Assembly (NCBI GenBank): GCA_018333845.1
Contig: JAGXSK010000187.1
Coordinates: forward strand, 1 to 25,923
Length of the DNA: 25,923 nucleotides
Source: Clostridia bacterium
GTDB taxonomy: Bacteria > Bacillota > DSM-16504 > Desulfitibacterales > Desulfitibacteraceae
Direction of reading: 5' to 3'
Shown here: positions 15,311-22,199 of the stretch, piece after piece
How positions within the stretch are numbered: the stretch's first letter is position 1
Layout of the letters: each line of letters starts with the position of its first letter
Made by a program: the position numbers and the translations under genes
The notes under the pieces: model-generated
What the model was told of the DNA's origin: nothing
Seen by the model: the letters and a program-made list of their open reading frames with translations, nothing else
Databases searched by the model: none

Positions 15311-15457
15311 CTAGCATTTAGCTTCAAAACAATCTACACAATCTGAAGCACCTTCTTTTAAACAAGCCACACTATTTTTTATATTTCTCATTTGTTCATT
15401 GGCACAGGTACCGTTGTCAAAGTGTTTACAGTTTGTTAGTGGGCAGTTTTCAGGCAT
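15311..15457 (-). CDS. Small cysteine-rich protein, 48 residues, unrecognised
   Basis: A complete small gene on the minus strand. GGGAGGTGAT, a near-perfect ribosome site, lies 9 bases before the ATG; a 48-codon frame follows, then a TAG, then a hairpin with a T7 tract 13 bases on. Seven of 48 residues are cysteine (5, 10, 18, 32, 40, 43, 48). The N-terminus reads CPLTNCKHFDNGTC and the C-terminus DCVDCFEAKC. There is no signal peptide or hydrophobic span. The spacing suggests metal or Fe-S binding, or a disulfide-linked domain. I do not recognise a named family. Having promoter-distal signals on both sides makes it a real gene rather than a chance frame. Confidence 0.8.
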   Translation of the reverse strand: MPENCPLTNCKHFDNGTCANEQMRNIKNSVACLKEGASDCVDCFEAKC

Positions 15458-15609
15458 CTAGTTCATCACCTCCCTTTCTAATGTTATTGTTTCCTTCCAA
15501 AAAAGCATAAATGCCATGTAGTATAAGCCGAATGAGTTAAGACTTAACATTAAAACCAAAGCATTTTCTAGAAAAAAAGGAATTAAAATAGATATGTTGA
15601 AAAATAATT

Positions 15610-15640
15610 AAAGGCTTTTGGATGAACCAGAAGCCTTTTT
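15610..15640. terminator. Orphan terminator-like hairpin
   Basis: A 12-bp stem (AAAGGCTTTTGG with CCAGAAGCCTTT, one G-U pair) and a 5-base loop, followed by TTATTT. No annotated + strand gene ends upstream of it: the preceding + gene ends at 15256 and the intervening gene is on the other strand. It may end an unseen small RNA, or act on antisense transcripts. Confidence 0.6.
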
Positions 15641-15729
15641 ATTTAAATAAAATAGGAGTTTTCATAGCTGCTGAAATTGGATAAAGTATAGTTAGTTAAT
15701 TTCTAGCTAGCATCATGGAGGTCAAAAAA

Positions 15730-16632
15730 TTGCATTTAAATCAAATAACTGAAAAGGTATTTGTCATACAAAGCAGAACCATAAACCTGGGACTTATTTT
15801 ACAAGGTAAGGAATGTATATTAATTGATACAGGTCTTGATAAAACATCTGGTCAGATGATATATAATCTCATTAGTGAAAAAGGACTTCAACTTAAAGCC
15901 ATAATAAATACCCATGGACATGCAGATCACTTTGGAGGCAATGCAAGGCTGGTAAAGCTTGCTAATGTGCCAGTTTATTCATCAGCCTGGGAAGTAAACT
16001 TTCTAAAATCGCCCTTGCTTGAACCTTTTAGTCTGTTTTGCGGGGTTAATCCACCTCAAATACTGCAAAACAAATTTTATATGGCACCATGCAGCCCTGG
16101 AGAAAATATTCTTAGCAATAAAGATTTTATCAATTATTGGGGAATTGAAGTTGTGCCTTTGCCAGGACATACCCTTGGCATGATAGGCATTAGAAAGGAT
16201 AATGTCATTTTTGTTGGCGATGCATACCTTTGTAAAAAGATCCTAGACAAACATCCTGTGCCTTTTCTAGCGGATGTTGATGCTTTAATAGGAACATTAG
16301 CCATGTTAAAGGATTATCAAGATTGTGACTATCAGATAAATTCTCACCAGGGAATATACTCCAACCTAAAAGATGCCAGACATGTTATTGAACTGAACAT
16401 CCAAAGATTAGAGGAAATATATGCAGTCCTTAAAAAGACCCTGGATAAGAGCCCGAAAACCACAGAAGAACTGGTTAAGGCCACCCTGGAGTATGTTAAT
16501 GTTGAATGCATAACATATCTTGTTTACCAGTTAATAATTGTTACCATAAATGCCTATTTAGCTTCGCTTTTAGACAAACATATGATACAGCCAATTATCA
16601 AAAACAATATTTTGTATTGGTCCAGGGTGTAA
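15730..16632 (+). CDS. MBL-fold metallo-hydrolase (glyoxalase II-like)
   Basis: A 300-residue metallo-beta-lactamase-fold hydrolase. The metal motif THGHADH is at residues 61-67, with LIDTGLD before it. Further ligands appear in LPGHTLGM (His), FVGDAYL (Asp) and INSHQG (His), so the two-metal site looks complete. An extra C-terminal helical region (about residues 215-290) has KSPKTTEELVKATLE and YLVYQLIIVTINAYLASLLD, resembling the wHTH-like C-terminal extension of several clostridial MBL proteins. Start: ATG 15715 contains a GGAGG site of its own, so TTG at 15730, which follows GGAGG by 8 bases, is the more likely start. Hydrolysis of a thioester or similar is plausible; the substrate is unknown. 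Confidence 0.87.
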   Translation: MHLNQITEKVFVIQSRTINLGLILQGKECILIDTGLDKTSGQMIYNLISEKGLQLKAIINTHGHADHFGGNARLVKLANVPVYSSAWEVNFLKSPLLEPFSLFCGVNPPQILQNKFYMAPCSPGENILSNKDFINYWGIEVVPLPGHTLGMIGIRKDNVIFVGDAYLCKKILDKHPVPFLADVDALIGTLAMLKDYQDCDYQINSHQGIYSNLKDARHVIELNIQRLEEIYAVLKKTLDKSPKTTEELVKATLEYVNVECITYLVYQLIIVTINAYLASLLDKHMIQPIIKNNILYWSRV

Positions 16633-16664
16633 AAGGAAGGAACAAAGAACAAACGTGAAGATTC

Positions 16665-18056
16665 ATGACTTCTAAGGAGAGGGAGAATTTGAAGGTGTAT
16701 AAAGATCTAGATATTATTACCAGGGCGTGGCAAAGATTTGTGGACAAGGGAGAACTATTTGGAGGCATACCACCCTTTATCTTGCGGTCCTGGATACGCT
16801 CTAAAAACAACCAAATAAGTCGGTGTCAAGGGCCTGATAAACTGGAAATTATCAAGGACCATGAATTAAAGATTCTTAAAAAAGCCCATGGAGACTTAAT
16901 AGAAGCCTCAGAAGCTGGTATTTTGCCGCTGACAGAAATAGTGCATAATAGAGATATGGCAATTCTATTATCAGACCCTGAAGGAAACATTCTGCAAGTG
17001 ACTTATACCAGGGATGGAAGTGATATTTTAAAGGGATTTAAACCAGGTCAGTGCATGGCAGAGGGTATTGCAGGAACTAATTGTATCGGTTTGGCTGCAT
17101 TAGAAAAAAAAACTGTTTCTGTTTGGGGAGCAGAGCATTATAACAGCTTATGGCACAGGCTTTTTGGCGAGGCAGCTCCTGTATTTACTAAACAAGGAGA
17201 AATAAAGGGAATTATTGCCTTGTTTGGAGATATAATTGATAAGGAACCTGGATATAACCAGCTAGCATATCTGTTGGCTCGCAGCATAGAGGACAAGCTT
17301 GAAATTTGGAAATATAAAAAAATGTGGGATTTAGGCAGTTCAGTTTTGAAGCTGACATCCAGGACAACTTTCATGGATTTAAAAGGAAAAAGCAGAAAAT
17401 GGGAAGACATGATTAGATCTGCAAAAAGGGCTGCTGCAGGTTCGGCTAACCTGCATATTACTGGAGGACATGGAGTTGGCAAGGAAACCCTGGCACGAGC
17501 CATACATTTTGAAAACTCCAGGGGCCCCTTTGTGGCATTTGATTGCATGAAAAACCATATTAATAGCCGTTTATTTCTAAATTCCTTACAGCTTGCACAG
17601 CATGGTGTTCTCTACTTAAAAAATATAAATTATTTGCCCAAGAAAATGCAGTTGTTAATTTTAAAGATTTGCAAACAAAAAACTTTTGTAGATGTTTATG
17701 GAAGAACAAAGGAAAGGGAATATAGAATCTTTTCTTCCTCCACAGAAAATCTAGAGAAAATGGTTAATCAAAAACTTTTTGATGAGGATTTATATTACAG
17801 ACTGTCAGGGCTTCATATTTCTATACCTTCCTTGCATGAAAGAATCGAGGATATTGAATGCCTGGCAACTCATAGGCTAGAAACACTGATGGGAATTAAA
17901 AAATCAGCAAATCTTCATGTGTCAGAAGAGGCCCTGGTTAAATTAAAAACCCATTCCTGGCCCGGGAACGTTAGTGAATTGTTTAAGGTAACGGACCAGG
18001 CAGTTGCAAGATTAGGGAATAATACAGAGATAACTGCCAAACATATAATACTTTGA
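16665..18056 (+). CDS. GAF-AAA+ protein resembling a sigma-54 activator, catalytically degenerate
   Basis: A 463-residue protein with the layout of bacterial enhancer-binding proteins. An N-terminal sensor region (about residues 75-215) has the GAF signature CMAEGIAGTNCIGLAAL. A linker is followed by an AAA+ domain (about 240-463). Walker A is present (GGHGVGKE, 267-274), but the GAFTGA loop is deleted between residues 293 and 313. The Walker B strand reads LYLKNI instead of LFLDEI, and the arginine-finger region reads LFDEDLYYRL (family FRxDLYYRL). The sensor II motif reads PGNVSEL instead of PGNVREL. The chain stops at TAKHIIL, before any Fis-type DNA-binding domain. It cannot act as a normal sigma-54 activator. 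The start is uncertain: TTG 16689 follows AAGGAGAGG and is a good alternative. Confidence 0.85.
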   Translation: MTSKERENLKVYKDLDIITRAWQRFVDKGELFGGIPPFILRSWIRSKNNQISRCQGPDKLEIIKDHELKILKKAHGDLIEASEAGILPLTEIVHNRDMAILLSDPEGNILQVTYTRDGSDILKGFKPGQCMAEGIAGTNCIGLAALEKKTVSVWGAEHYNSLWHRLFGEAAPVFTKQGEIKGIIALFGDIIDKEPGYNQLAYLLARSIEDKLEIWKYKKMWDLGSSVLKLTSRTTFMDLKGKSRKWEDMIRSAKRAAAGSANLHITGGHGVGKETLARAIHFENSRGPFVAFDCMKNHINSRLFLNSLQLAQHGVLYLKNINYLPKKMQLLILKICKQKTFVDVYGRTKEREYRIFSSSTENLEKMVNQKLFDEDLYYRLSGLHISIPSLHERIEDIECLATHRLETLMGIKKSANLHVSEEALVKLKTHSWPGNVSELFKVTDQAVARLGNNTEITAKHIIL

Positions 18057-18083
18057 AGATGCAATAATAGATGGAGGGTAATT

Positions 18084-18671
18084 ATGAAGTTTTCTGCAGT
18101 AATTTTGGCCGGAGGAAAAAGCTCTAGAATGAAAATGAACAAGGCTTTACTGCCAGCAGGGGATAAAAGCTTCATTGAAACAATTGCCGGGGAACTAGCA
18201 AAACATTTTAACGAGGTTATTATTATAACCAATACCCTCCAAACCTACGAATTTTTACCATATAAAAAGTATCCTGATATTATCAAAGATAAGGGGCCAC
18301 TAGGAGGAATACATTCAGGGCTGAACCATGCAAGTAATGAATATTCCTTTGTAACTGCCTGTGATATGCCGTTTATAGACGGTGCAGCAGCTCTAAGACT
18401 ATGTAACATGGCAGATGGTTACCATGGCGTGGTGCCAAAAAAAGGCGAATACTTACAACCTTTGTTTGCAGTTTATTCAAAAAGATGCATCCCATATATA
18501 GAAAAATGCCTTGCACAGGAGCAATATAGAATAATCTCCTTTTACCCATATGTGCAGATATTATTTCCAGACTGGGATCAACTATTAGGCCATGAAAATG
18601 CCGCAAAAACCTTTTTTAACATAAATACTCCCGAAGATCTAAAAATATATAGAAAGTATGAAGAAAATTAG
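18084..18671 (+). CDS. mobA: Molybdenum cofactor guanylyltransferase-like protein (MobA family)
   Basis: A 195-residue nucleotidyltransferase of the MobA type, which attaches GMP to molybdopterin to form the bis-MGD cofactor. The GTP-binding signature VILAGGKSSRMKMNKALL spans residues 6-23. DKGPLGGIHSGL and the metal-binding VTACDMPF (about 92-99) are present. The C-terminal sequence FFNINTPEDL is the family ending. A GGAGGG site lies 7 bases before the ATG, 28 bases after the degenerate activator, so the two probably share an operon. No molybdenum enzyme is encoded in this window, so its client lies elsewhere. A second nucleotidyltransferase of related fold lies at 20552. Confidence 0.9.
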   Translation: MKFSAVILAGGKSSRMKMNKALLPAGDKSFIETIAGELAKHFNEVIIITNTLQTYEFLPYKKYPDIIKDKGPLGGIHSGLNHASNEYSFVTACDMPFIDGAAALRLCNMADGYHGVVPKKGEYLQPLFAVYSKRCIPYIEKCLAQEQYRIISFYPYVQILFPDWDQLLGHENAAKTFFNINTPEDLKIYRKYEEN

Positions 18672-18708
18672 TTTTCTAAGATTTAATGCACATATAAATT
18701 ACATACTG

Positions 18709-18717
18709 TGGTATAAT
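18709..18717 (+). promoter_or_regulatory. Extended -10 promoter element for the NifU-like gene
   Basis: TGGTATAAT is a TGn extended -10 with a perfect TATAAT. No good -35 is visible, as is common for extended -10 promoters. It lies 33 bases before the ATG, after the mobA stop. Confidence 0.55.
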
Positions 18718-18749
18718 GTTAGTAAATTTTTCTAAGGAGTGATAAACAT

Positions 18750-18971
18750 ATGAAAGAAAAAGTCGAAGCTGCTTTAAATAAAGTTCGCCCATATCTTCAA
18801 AGAGATGGTGGAGATGTAGAATTGATTAGTGTTGAAGACGATGGTACTGTAAAGGTAAGGTTAACAGGGGCTTGCGGTGGATGTCCAATGGCCACCCAAA
18901 CCTTAAAAAATGGGATTGAAAGGGTTTTAAAAGAGGAAGTCAAGGAAGTAAAAGAGGTAGTTTCAGTATAA
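18750..18971 (+). CDS. NifU C-terminal-domain Fe-S scaffold protein
   Basis: A 73-residue stand-alone NifU C-terminal (Nfu) domain. It carries the start VRPYLQRDGGDVELISV and the cluster-binding GACGGCPMA with Cys42 and Cys45. A dimer of such proteins holds and transfers a [4Fe-4S] cluster. It fills the length of the domain with nothing added, as in stand-alone Nfu proteins of Bacillota. AAGGAGTGATA provides the ribosome site. It may serve Fe-S enzymes, of which the IlvD/Edd dehydratase is one local example. It forms a single-gene unit between its own extended -10 promoter and an AT-rich hairpin region downstream. Confidence 0.95.
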   Translation: MKEKVEAALNKVRPYLQRDGGDVELISVEDDGTVKVRLTGACGGCPMATQTLKNGIERVLKEEVKEVKEVVSV

Positions 18972-19062
18972 AATATTGTTATACATATAAGCTTCATTCC
19001 CCCTGGGGGTTTGGGGCTTTAATGATTAATAAACAAAATAGTCCATGACAAGGTATTTCACG

Positions 19063-19099
19063 CATAAATTCCTAAAATAAAGGATTTTAGGAATTTATG
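19063..19099. repeat. 16-bp perfect inverted repeat upstream of the HD-GYP gene
   Basis: CATAAATTCCTAAAAT, a 5-base loop, and its exact complement. No T-run follows on either strand, so a terminator role is not obvious. The right arm ends in the ATG at 19097-19099, which would be hidden in the stem. This supports the downstream ATG at 19148 as the true start. It could be a regulatory hairpin in the HD-GYP leader or an attenuator after the NifU-like gene. A weaker GC-rich hairpin with CCCCC/GGGGG tracts lies near 18993-19019. Confidence 0.6.
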
Positions 19100-19147
19100 T
19101 CGAAAAAGGAAAAATGTAGCCTTATTAAGGAAATTGGAGGAAATGTT

Positions 19148-20281
19148 ATGCGCAAGGTGCCTGTTCACTATTTACGGCCAGGAATGAAAATAGGTTCTTC
19201 AGTATTTACAAGTGAAGGTATACTGCTTTTGCGGTCAGGAACTTTCCTTACTAAAAATGCTGTTAACCGTTTAAAACTCATGGATATTCCAGCTGTATAT
19301 ATAGATGATGGGTTTATTAAAGATGTGGACGTGGTAGATGTTATATCAGATGAAACAAGAAATGATGCTATCAAGAAGGTAAGGAACATCTTTGGCCAGA
19401 TGGAGATTGCCAAGAAGGCACAAAGAGTATGTTTTGTTCTTGATGAAACTAAAATAACTGATGTAGTTGAAAAGATTCTTGAAAACCTTCTATTGCGAAG
19501 TGATGTGCTAGTTTCATTATCGGATATTCGTACTTTTGATGATTATACCTATGGGCATTCTGTAAATGTTTGCATCTTAGCCTTGCTGACAGGTAATGCC
19601 TTAAATCTTTCCCGCAGTTCCTTAATACAATTGGGAACAGGGGCAATACTTCATGACCTGGGCAAAATATTAACACCAAAGGAAATTTTAAACAAACCAG
19701 GTGAATTATCAGAAGAGGAGTTCAAGACAATTAAAAGGCACTCTGAAGATGGATATATGCTCCTTAGAGAAAAGGGCAAGATAGGCAGCCTGGCAGCTTC
19801 TGTAGTTCGTGAACATCATGAAAGAATAGATGGAAGCGGCTATCCAAGAGGACTTAAAGGTGATAAAATACATATACTAAGCAAAATTGTTGGATTGGTT
19901 GATGTATACGATGCATTAACTGCTGATAGGGTATACAGGAAGGGGTATATGCCCCATGAAGCTTATGAAATGCTAGCTGCTGCAGTGGATATTATTTTTG
20001 ACTTTCAAGTAGTCAAAGCCTTTCTTGACAATATAGCCATGTATCCAATAGGAAGCTTCGTTGAGTTAGATACAGGTCAGGTAGGTGCAGTTGTAAAGGC
20101 CGTCAAAGGTTTAACACATCGACCGGTAATCAGGGTATTTTTTGAGGAGAAAAGTATTCCCGTAGTTAAAACCTATGAAATTGATCTTTCAACAAAATTG
20201 AATGTGATGATTACCAGGGTGTTAGATTTTCTGGAAGTGGATAAACTATCTTTAAAATTAAAGCAATACCATGAAGTTTAA
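19148..20281 (+). CDS. HD-GYP domain protein, probable cyclic-di-GMP phosphodiesterase
   Basis: A 377-residue protein with an N-terminal beta-rich domain (residues 1-90 approximately, MRKVPVHYLRPGMKIGSSVF) like those preceding HD-GYP domains in clostridial proteins. An HD-GYP catalytic domain follows. Its signatures are DDYTYGHSVNV, LHDLGK (the HD), TIKRHSEDGYML, EHHERIDGSGYPRGL (HD-GYP's HHE and GYP) and DVYDALTADRVYRKG. All metal-site residues appear intact, so hydrolysis of c-di-GMP to pGpG/GMP is likely. A C-terminal extension (about 300-377) is of unknown role. Start 19148 follows GGAGG by about 7 bases; an in-frame ATG at 19097 lies in a hairpin. The protein would act in the cytoplasm. 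Confidence 0.92.
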   Translation: MRKVPVHYLRPGMKIGSSVFTSEGILLLRSGTFLTKNAVNRLKLMDIPAVYIDDGFIKDVDVVDVISDETRNDAIKKVRNIFGQMEIAKKAQRVCFVLDETKITDVVEKILENLLLRSDVLVSLSDIRTFDDYTYGHSVNVCILALLTGNALNLSRSSLIQLGTGAILHDLGKILTPKEILNKPGELSEEEFKTIKRHSEDGYMLLREKGKIGSLAASVVREHHERIDGSGYPRGLKGDKIHILSKIVGLVDVYDALTADRVYRKGYMPHEAYEMLAAAVDIIFDFQVVKAFLDNIAMYPIGSFVELDTGQVGAVVKAVKGLTHRPVIRVFFEEKSIPVVKTYEIDLSTKLNVMITRVLDFLEVDKLSLKLKQYHEV

Positions 20282-20342
20282 TTTAAAATATAGGTTAGTG
20301 AAAAATATTAGTGATGAATAAACTTAAGAAAGGAAGACCCTT

Positions 20343-20558
20343 ATGCCTACGTATGATTATAAATGCTTGGAATGCTCTGATAAATTTTCAAAATTCGTAT
20401 CCATAAATGAAAAGGGTCAAGTTAAATGTCATAAATGTGGCGGGCAATGCCAGCAGCTTTTTACAGGCTTTCTTTATAAAAAAACTGGTGGCGGCATTAG
20501 CAGTGCTTCATCTTCAAGCTGCACAAAGAGTTCATGCTCAGGATGCAAGGGATGTTAA
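20343..20558 (+). CDS. FmdB-type zinc ribbon protein
   Basis: A 71-residue protein. Its first 40 residues are the FmdB/CxxC_CxxC regulatory zinc ribbon: MPTYDYKCLECSDKF with Cys8/Cys11 and VKCHKCGG with Cys29/Cys32, the four zinc ligands. The C-terminal tail is Ser- and Cys-rich (SSASSSSCTKSSCSGCKGC), as is common in this family. FmdB was first named as a putative regulator of formamidase genes, but most members have unknown function. AAAGGAAG lies before the ATG. It overlaps the following MocA-like gene by a few bases, so they are translationally coupled. Confidence 0.9.
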   Translation: MPTYDYKCLECSDKFSKFVSINEKGQVKCHKCGGQCQQLFTGFLYKKTGGGISSASSSSCTKSSCSGCKGC

Positions 20559-21154
20559 TTGCTGGCGGAAGTAAGCTGTCATGTATTGTACTGGCCGCTG
20601 GCAGATCAAGAAGAATGGGCACTAAAAATAAGCTGCTGCTGCCATTTCAAGGCAAGGAGCTTATTCTCCACACCATTGACAAAATCATTAGACAGGATTT
20701 TTTCGAAATAGTAGTTGTTACTGGCTGGCAGTCTCATGAGGTGGAAAAATTTTTACTGGATTATCCAGTAAAGGTCATAAATAATCCTGGATATCTAAAG
20801 GGACAGTCCACTTCACTGAAAAAAGGCTTAAGTGTTGTTTCGGAAAAGACACTAGGTGCTTTTTTTGTTTTAGGAGATCAGCCAATGGTTCAGGAAGAGA
20901 CTATTAAAAAGTTAATAGTTGGCTTTGCAAGCAACCCTGAGTTTCCTGCTGCACCCTATTATAAGGATAAAAGGGGGAATCCCGTTATTATTCCCAGGAG
21001 ATTCTTTCCCTGGCTCAATGAGCTCCAGGGAGACCAGGGAGCCAGAGAATTATTCCTGCAGGATGAAAAGGTTACTAAAGTTCTTGTGCATGACCCAGGA
21101 ATATTGGTAGACATAGATACCCCAGAAGATTATGAAAAACTAAGACAAGGATAA
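20552..21154 (+). CDS. MocA-like molybdenum cofactor nucleotidyltransferase
   Basis: A 200-residue nucleotidyltransferase of the MocA/NTP-transferase family. It has the signature SCIVLAAGRSRRMGTKNKLL near the N-terminus, then GQSTSLKKGL and FVLGDQPMV with the metal-binding Asp. The region RGNPVIIPRRFF and the final VDIDTPEDYEKL are typical of MocA cytidylyltransferases, which make molybdopterin cytosine dinucleotide for xanthine-dehydrogenase-type enzymes. Start 20552 (ATG within GGGATGTTAA) is chosen because it overlaps the FmdB stop and has AGGA 8 bases upstream; ATG 20534 has no site. It precedes a DUF3786 gene by 3 bases. Related nucleotidyltransferases of other specificity cannot be excluded. 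Confidence 0.85.
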   Translation: MLIAGGSKLSCIVLAAGRSRRMGTKNKLLLPFQGKELILHTIDKIIRQDFFEIVVVTGWQSHEVEKFLLDYPVKVINNPGYLKGQSTSLKKGLSVVSEKTLGAFFVLGDQPMVQEETIKKLIVGFASNPEFPAAPYYKDKRGNPVIIPRRFFPWLNELQGDQGARELFLQDEKVTKVLVHDPGILVDIDTPEDYEKLRQG

Positions 21155-21157
21155 AGC

Positions 21158-21844
21158 ATGGATAAGGTTCCTCTGGCTTATCCTGGGCAAAAAATTTTAG
21201 GAGGGCAAGGATTTATGGAGGAATATATTCCAGGAAATTACATGGGAGCTATTACAAGGGCCCATGAAATATTTAAAACTGCCAACCCAGGTGATATGGT
21301 TTTAGGAAGTGGAGCCAATTTTGATAAGGAAAAATCATGCTTCTTTCTAAAATATTGCAATATACCTATCGAGGTTCATTACCCATCAGGAACAGCCCAT
21401 TGGCTTAAGCCAGAAAAGAAAGTCATAAATGTAAGTGATAGATACCTTATTCTATTATATTTAGCCCAAGGCAGCGGCCTGCCTTTAAGAAATAATTGGC
21501 TTACCTTTCTTGAACTCCCTGGCGGTCCTCATCATTATGCTCCCTTTTTAAAAGAAGGGGTGGAGCCCCTTGTTGAAGCCTTCGGCAAAAATCCTGAAGA
21601 AGCCTGGGTGGCTGCTAAAAGTTTTGGAGCCACTCGTATTACAATGGGCAGCGTTGGTTTTATCATGCCAGTTTTACCCAAGCTTCCCCTGGCTTTTGTT
21701 TTCTGGGAGGGTGATGAAGAGTTTCCTCCAAAGGCAAATATACTCTTTGACCAGATCTCATCAGACTATCTAGATACAGCTTCTTTGTACATCCTTGGAA
21801 TAAATGCGGCACGTAAATTAATTATACGAAATTTCCACCTGTAG
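21158..21844 (+). CDS. DUF3786 family protein
   Basis: A 228-residue protein of a family of unknown function found in anaerobes, including Clostridia and sulfate-reducing bacteria. Recognisable features are YLILLYLAQGSGLPLRNNWL, FLELPGGPHHYAPF, and PKLPLAFVFWEGDEEFPPKA followed by ILFD. There is no signal peptide or membrane span, so it should be cytoplasmic. The start lies 3 bases after the MocA-like stop, with AAGGATAA as the ribosome site, so it forms an operon with fmdB and the MocA-like gene. The conserved Glu-Asp-Glu-Glu-Phe stretch might bind a ligand or metal. No activity is proposed. Confidence 0.88.
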   Translation: MDKVPLAYPGQKILGGQGFMEEYIPGNYMGAITRAHEIFKTANPGDMVLGSGANFDKEKSCFFLKYCNIPIEVHYPSGTAHWLKPEKKVINVSDRYLILLYLAQGSGLPLRNNWLTFLELPGGPHHYAPFLKEGVEPLVEAFGKNPEEAWVAAKSFGATRITMGSVGFIMPVLPKLPLAFVFWEGDEEFPPKANILFDQISSDYLDTASLYILGINAARKLIIRNFHL

Positions 21845-21849
21845 CTTAA

Positions 21850-21870
21850 AAGACCTCTTAAAGAGGTCTT
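21850..21870. terminator. Bidirectional terminator after DUF3786 and the minus-strand small gene
   Basis: AAGACCTCT, a TAA loop, and AGAGGTCTT form a perfect 9-bp stem. On the minus strand it is followed by TTTTAAGC, suiting the small gene that ends at 21878. On the + strand the DUF3786 stop is 5 bases before it. Confidence 0.7.
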
Positions 21871-21877
21871 CCCATGG

Positions 21878-22012
21878 TTACTTTTCTTTTCTATATGCAA
21901 TAACATAAACTGGTTCAGTAGTTTCTTGATTAATATTATCTTCTGCACTTAATAATTCTTTTAACTGCTGCTGGTTTAGATTGGCAAATTTAAAATTTTT
22001 ATGCTCGGTCAC
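21878..22012 (-). CDS. Small hydrophilic protein, 44 residues, unrecognised
   Basis: A minus-strand frame of 44 codons starts at GTG (22012), with CTGGAGGTG lying about 5-6 bases upstream. It stops with TAA 7 bases before the shared hairpin terminator. The protein reads MTEHKNFKFANLNQQQLKEL, then LLSAEDNIN and a VYVIAYRKEK ending. The pattern of an N-terminal FANLNxxQLKEL helix followed by a short linker and a VIAY strand recurs, as I recall, in small clostridial proteins of unknown function. It is divergent from the ilv operon, and its promoter would lie in the shared upstream region. Ribosome site, stop and terminator all support it. Confidence 0.7.
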   Translation of the reverse strand: MTEHKNFKFANLNQQQLKELLSAEDNINQETTEPVYVIAYRKEK

Positions 22013-22136
22013 TTTTTCACCTCCAGATATCTTTGATTTTAACTAAAAAATCTCTGCTAATTCTTAGTATTCATCATTAGGTCATGGCCTATACCCTTTC
22101 CCAAGAAAATTAATTTTTTCACAAGGTTATTTACTG

Positions 22137-22166
22137 TTGACAGGTTGTTGCTTTCTTATATATACT
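22137..22166 (+). promoter_or_regulatory. ilvB: Sigma-A promoter of the ilv operon
   Basis: TTGACA (22137-22142), an 18-base spacer, and TATACT (22161-22166). The consensus -35 and near-consensus -10 would start transcription near 22173, giving a leader of about 400 bases that contains the T-box. Confidence 0.75.
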
Positions 22167-22199
22167 TATATTTAATAATTCTGGATATAAATAAATAAC

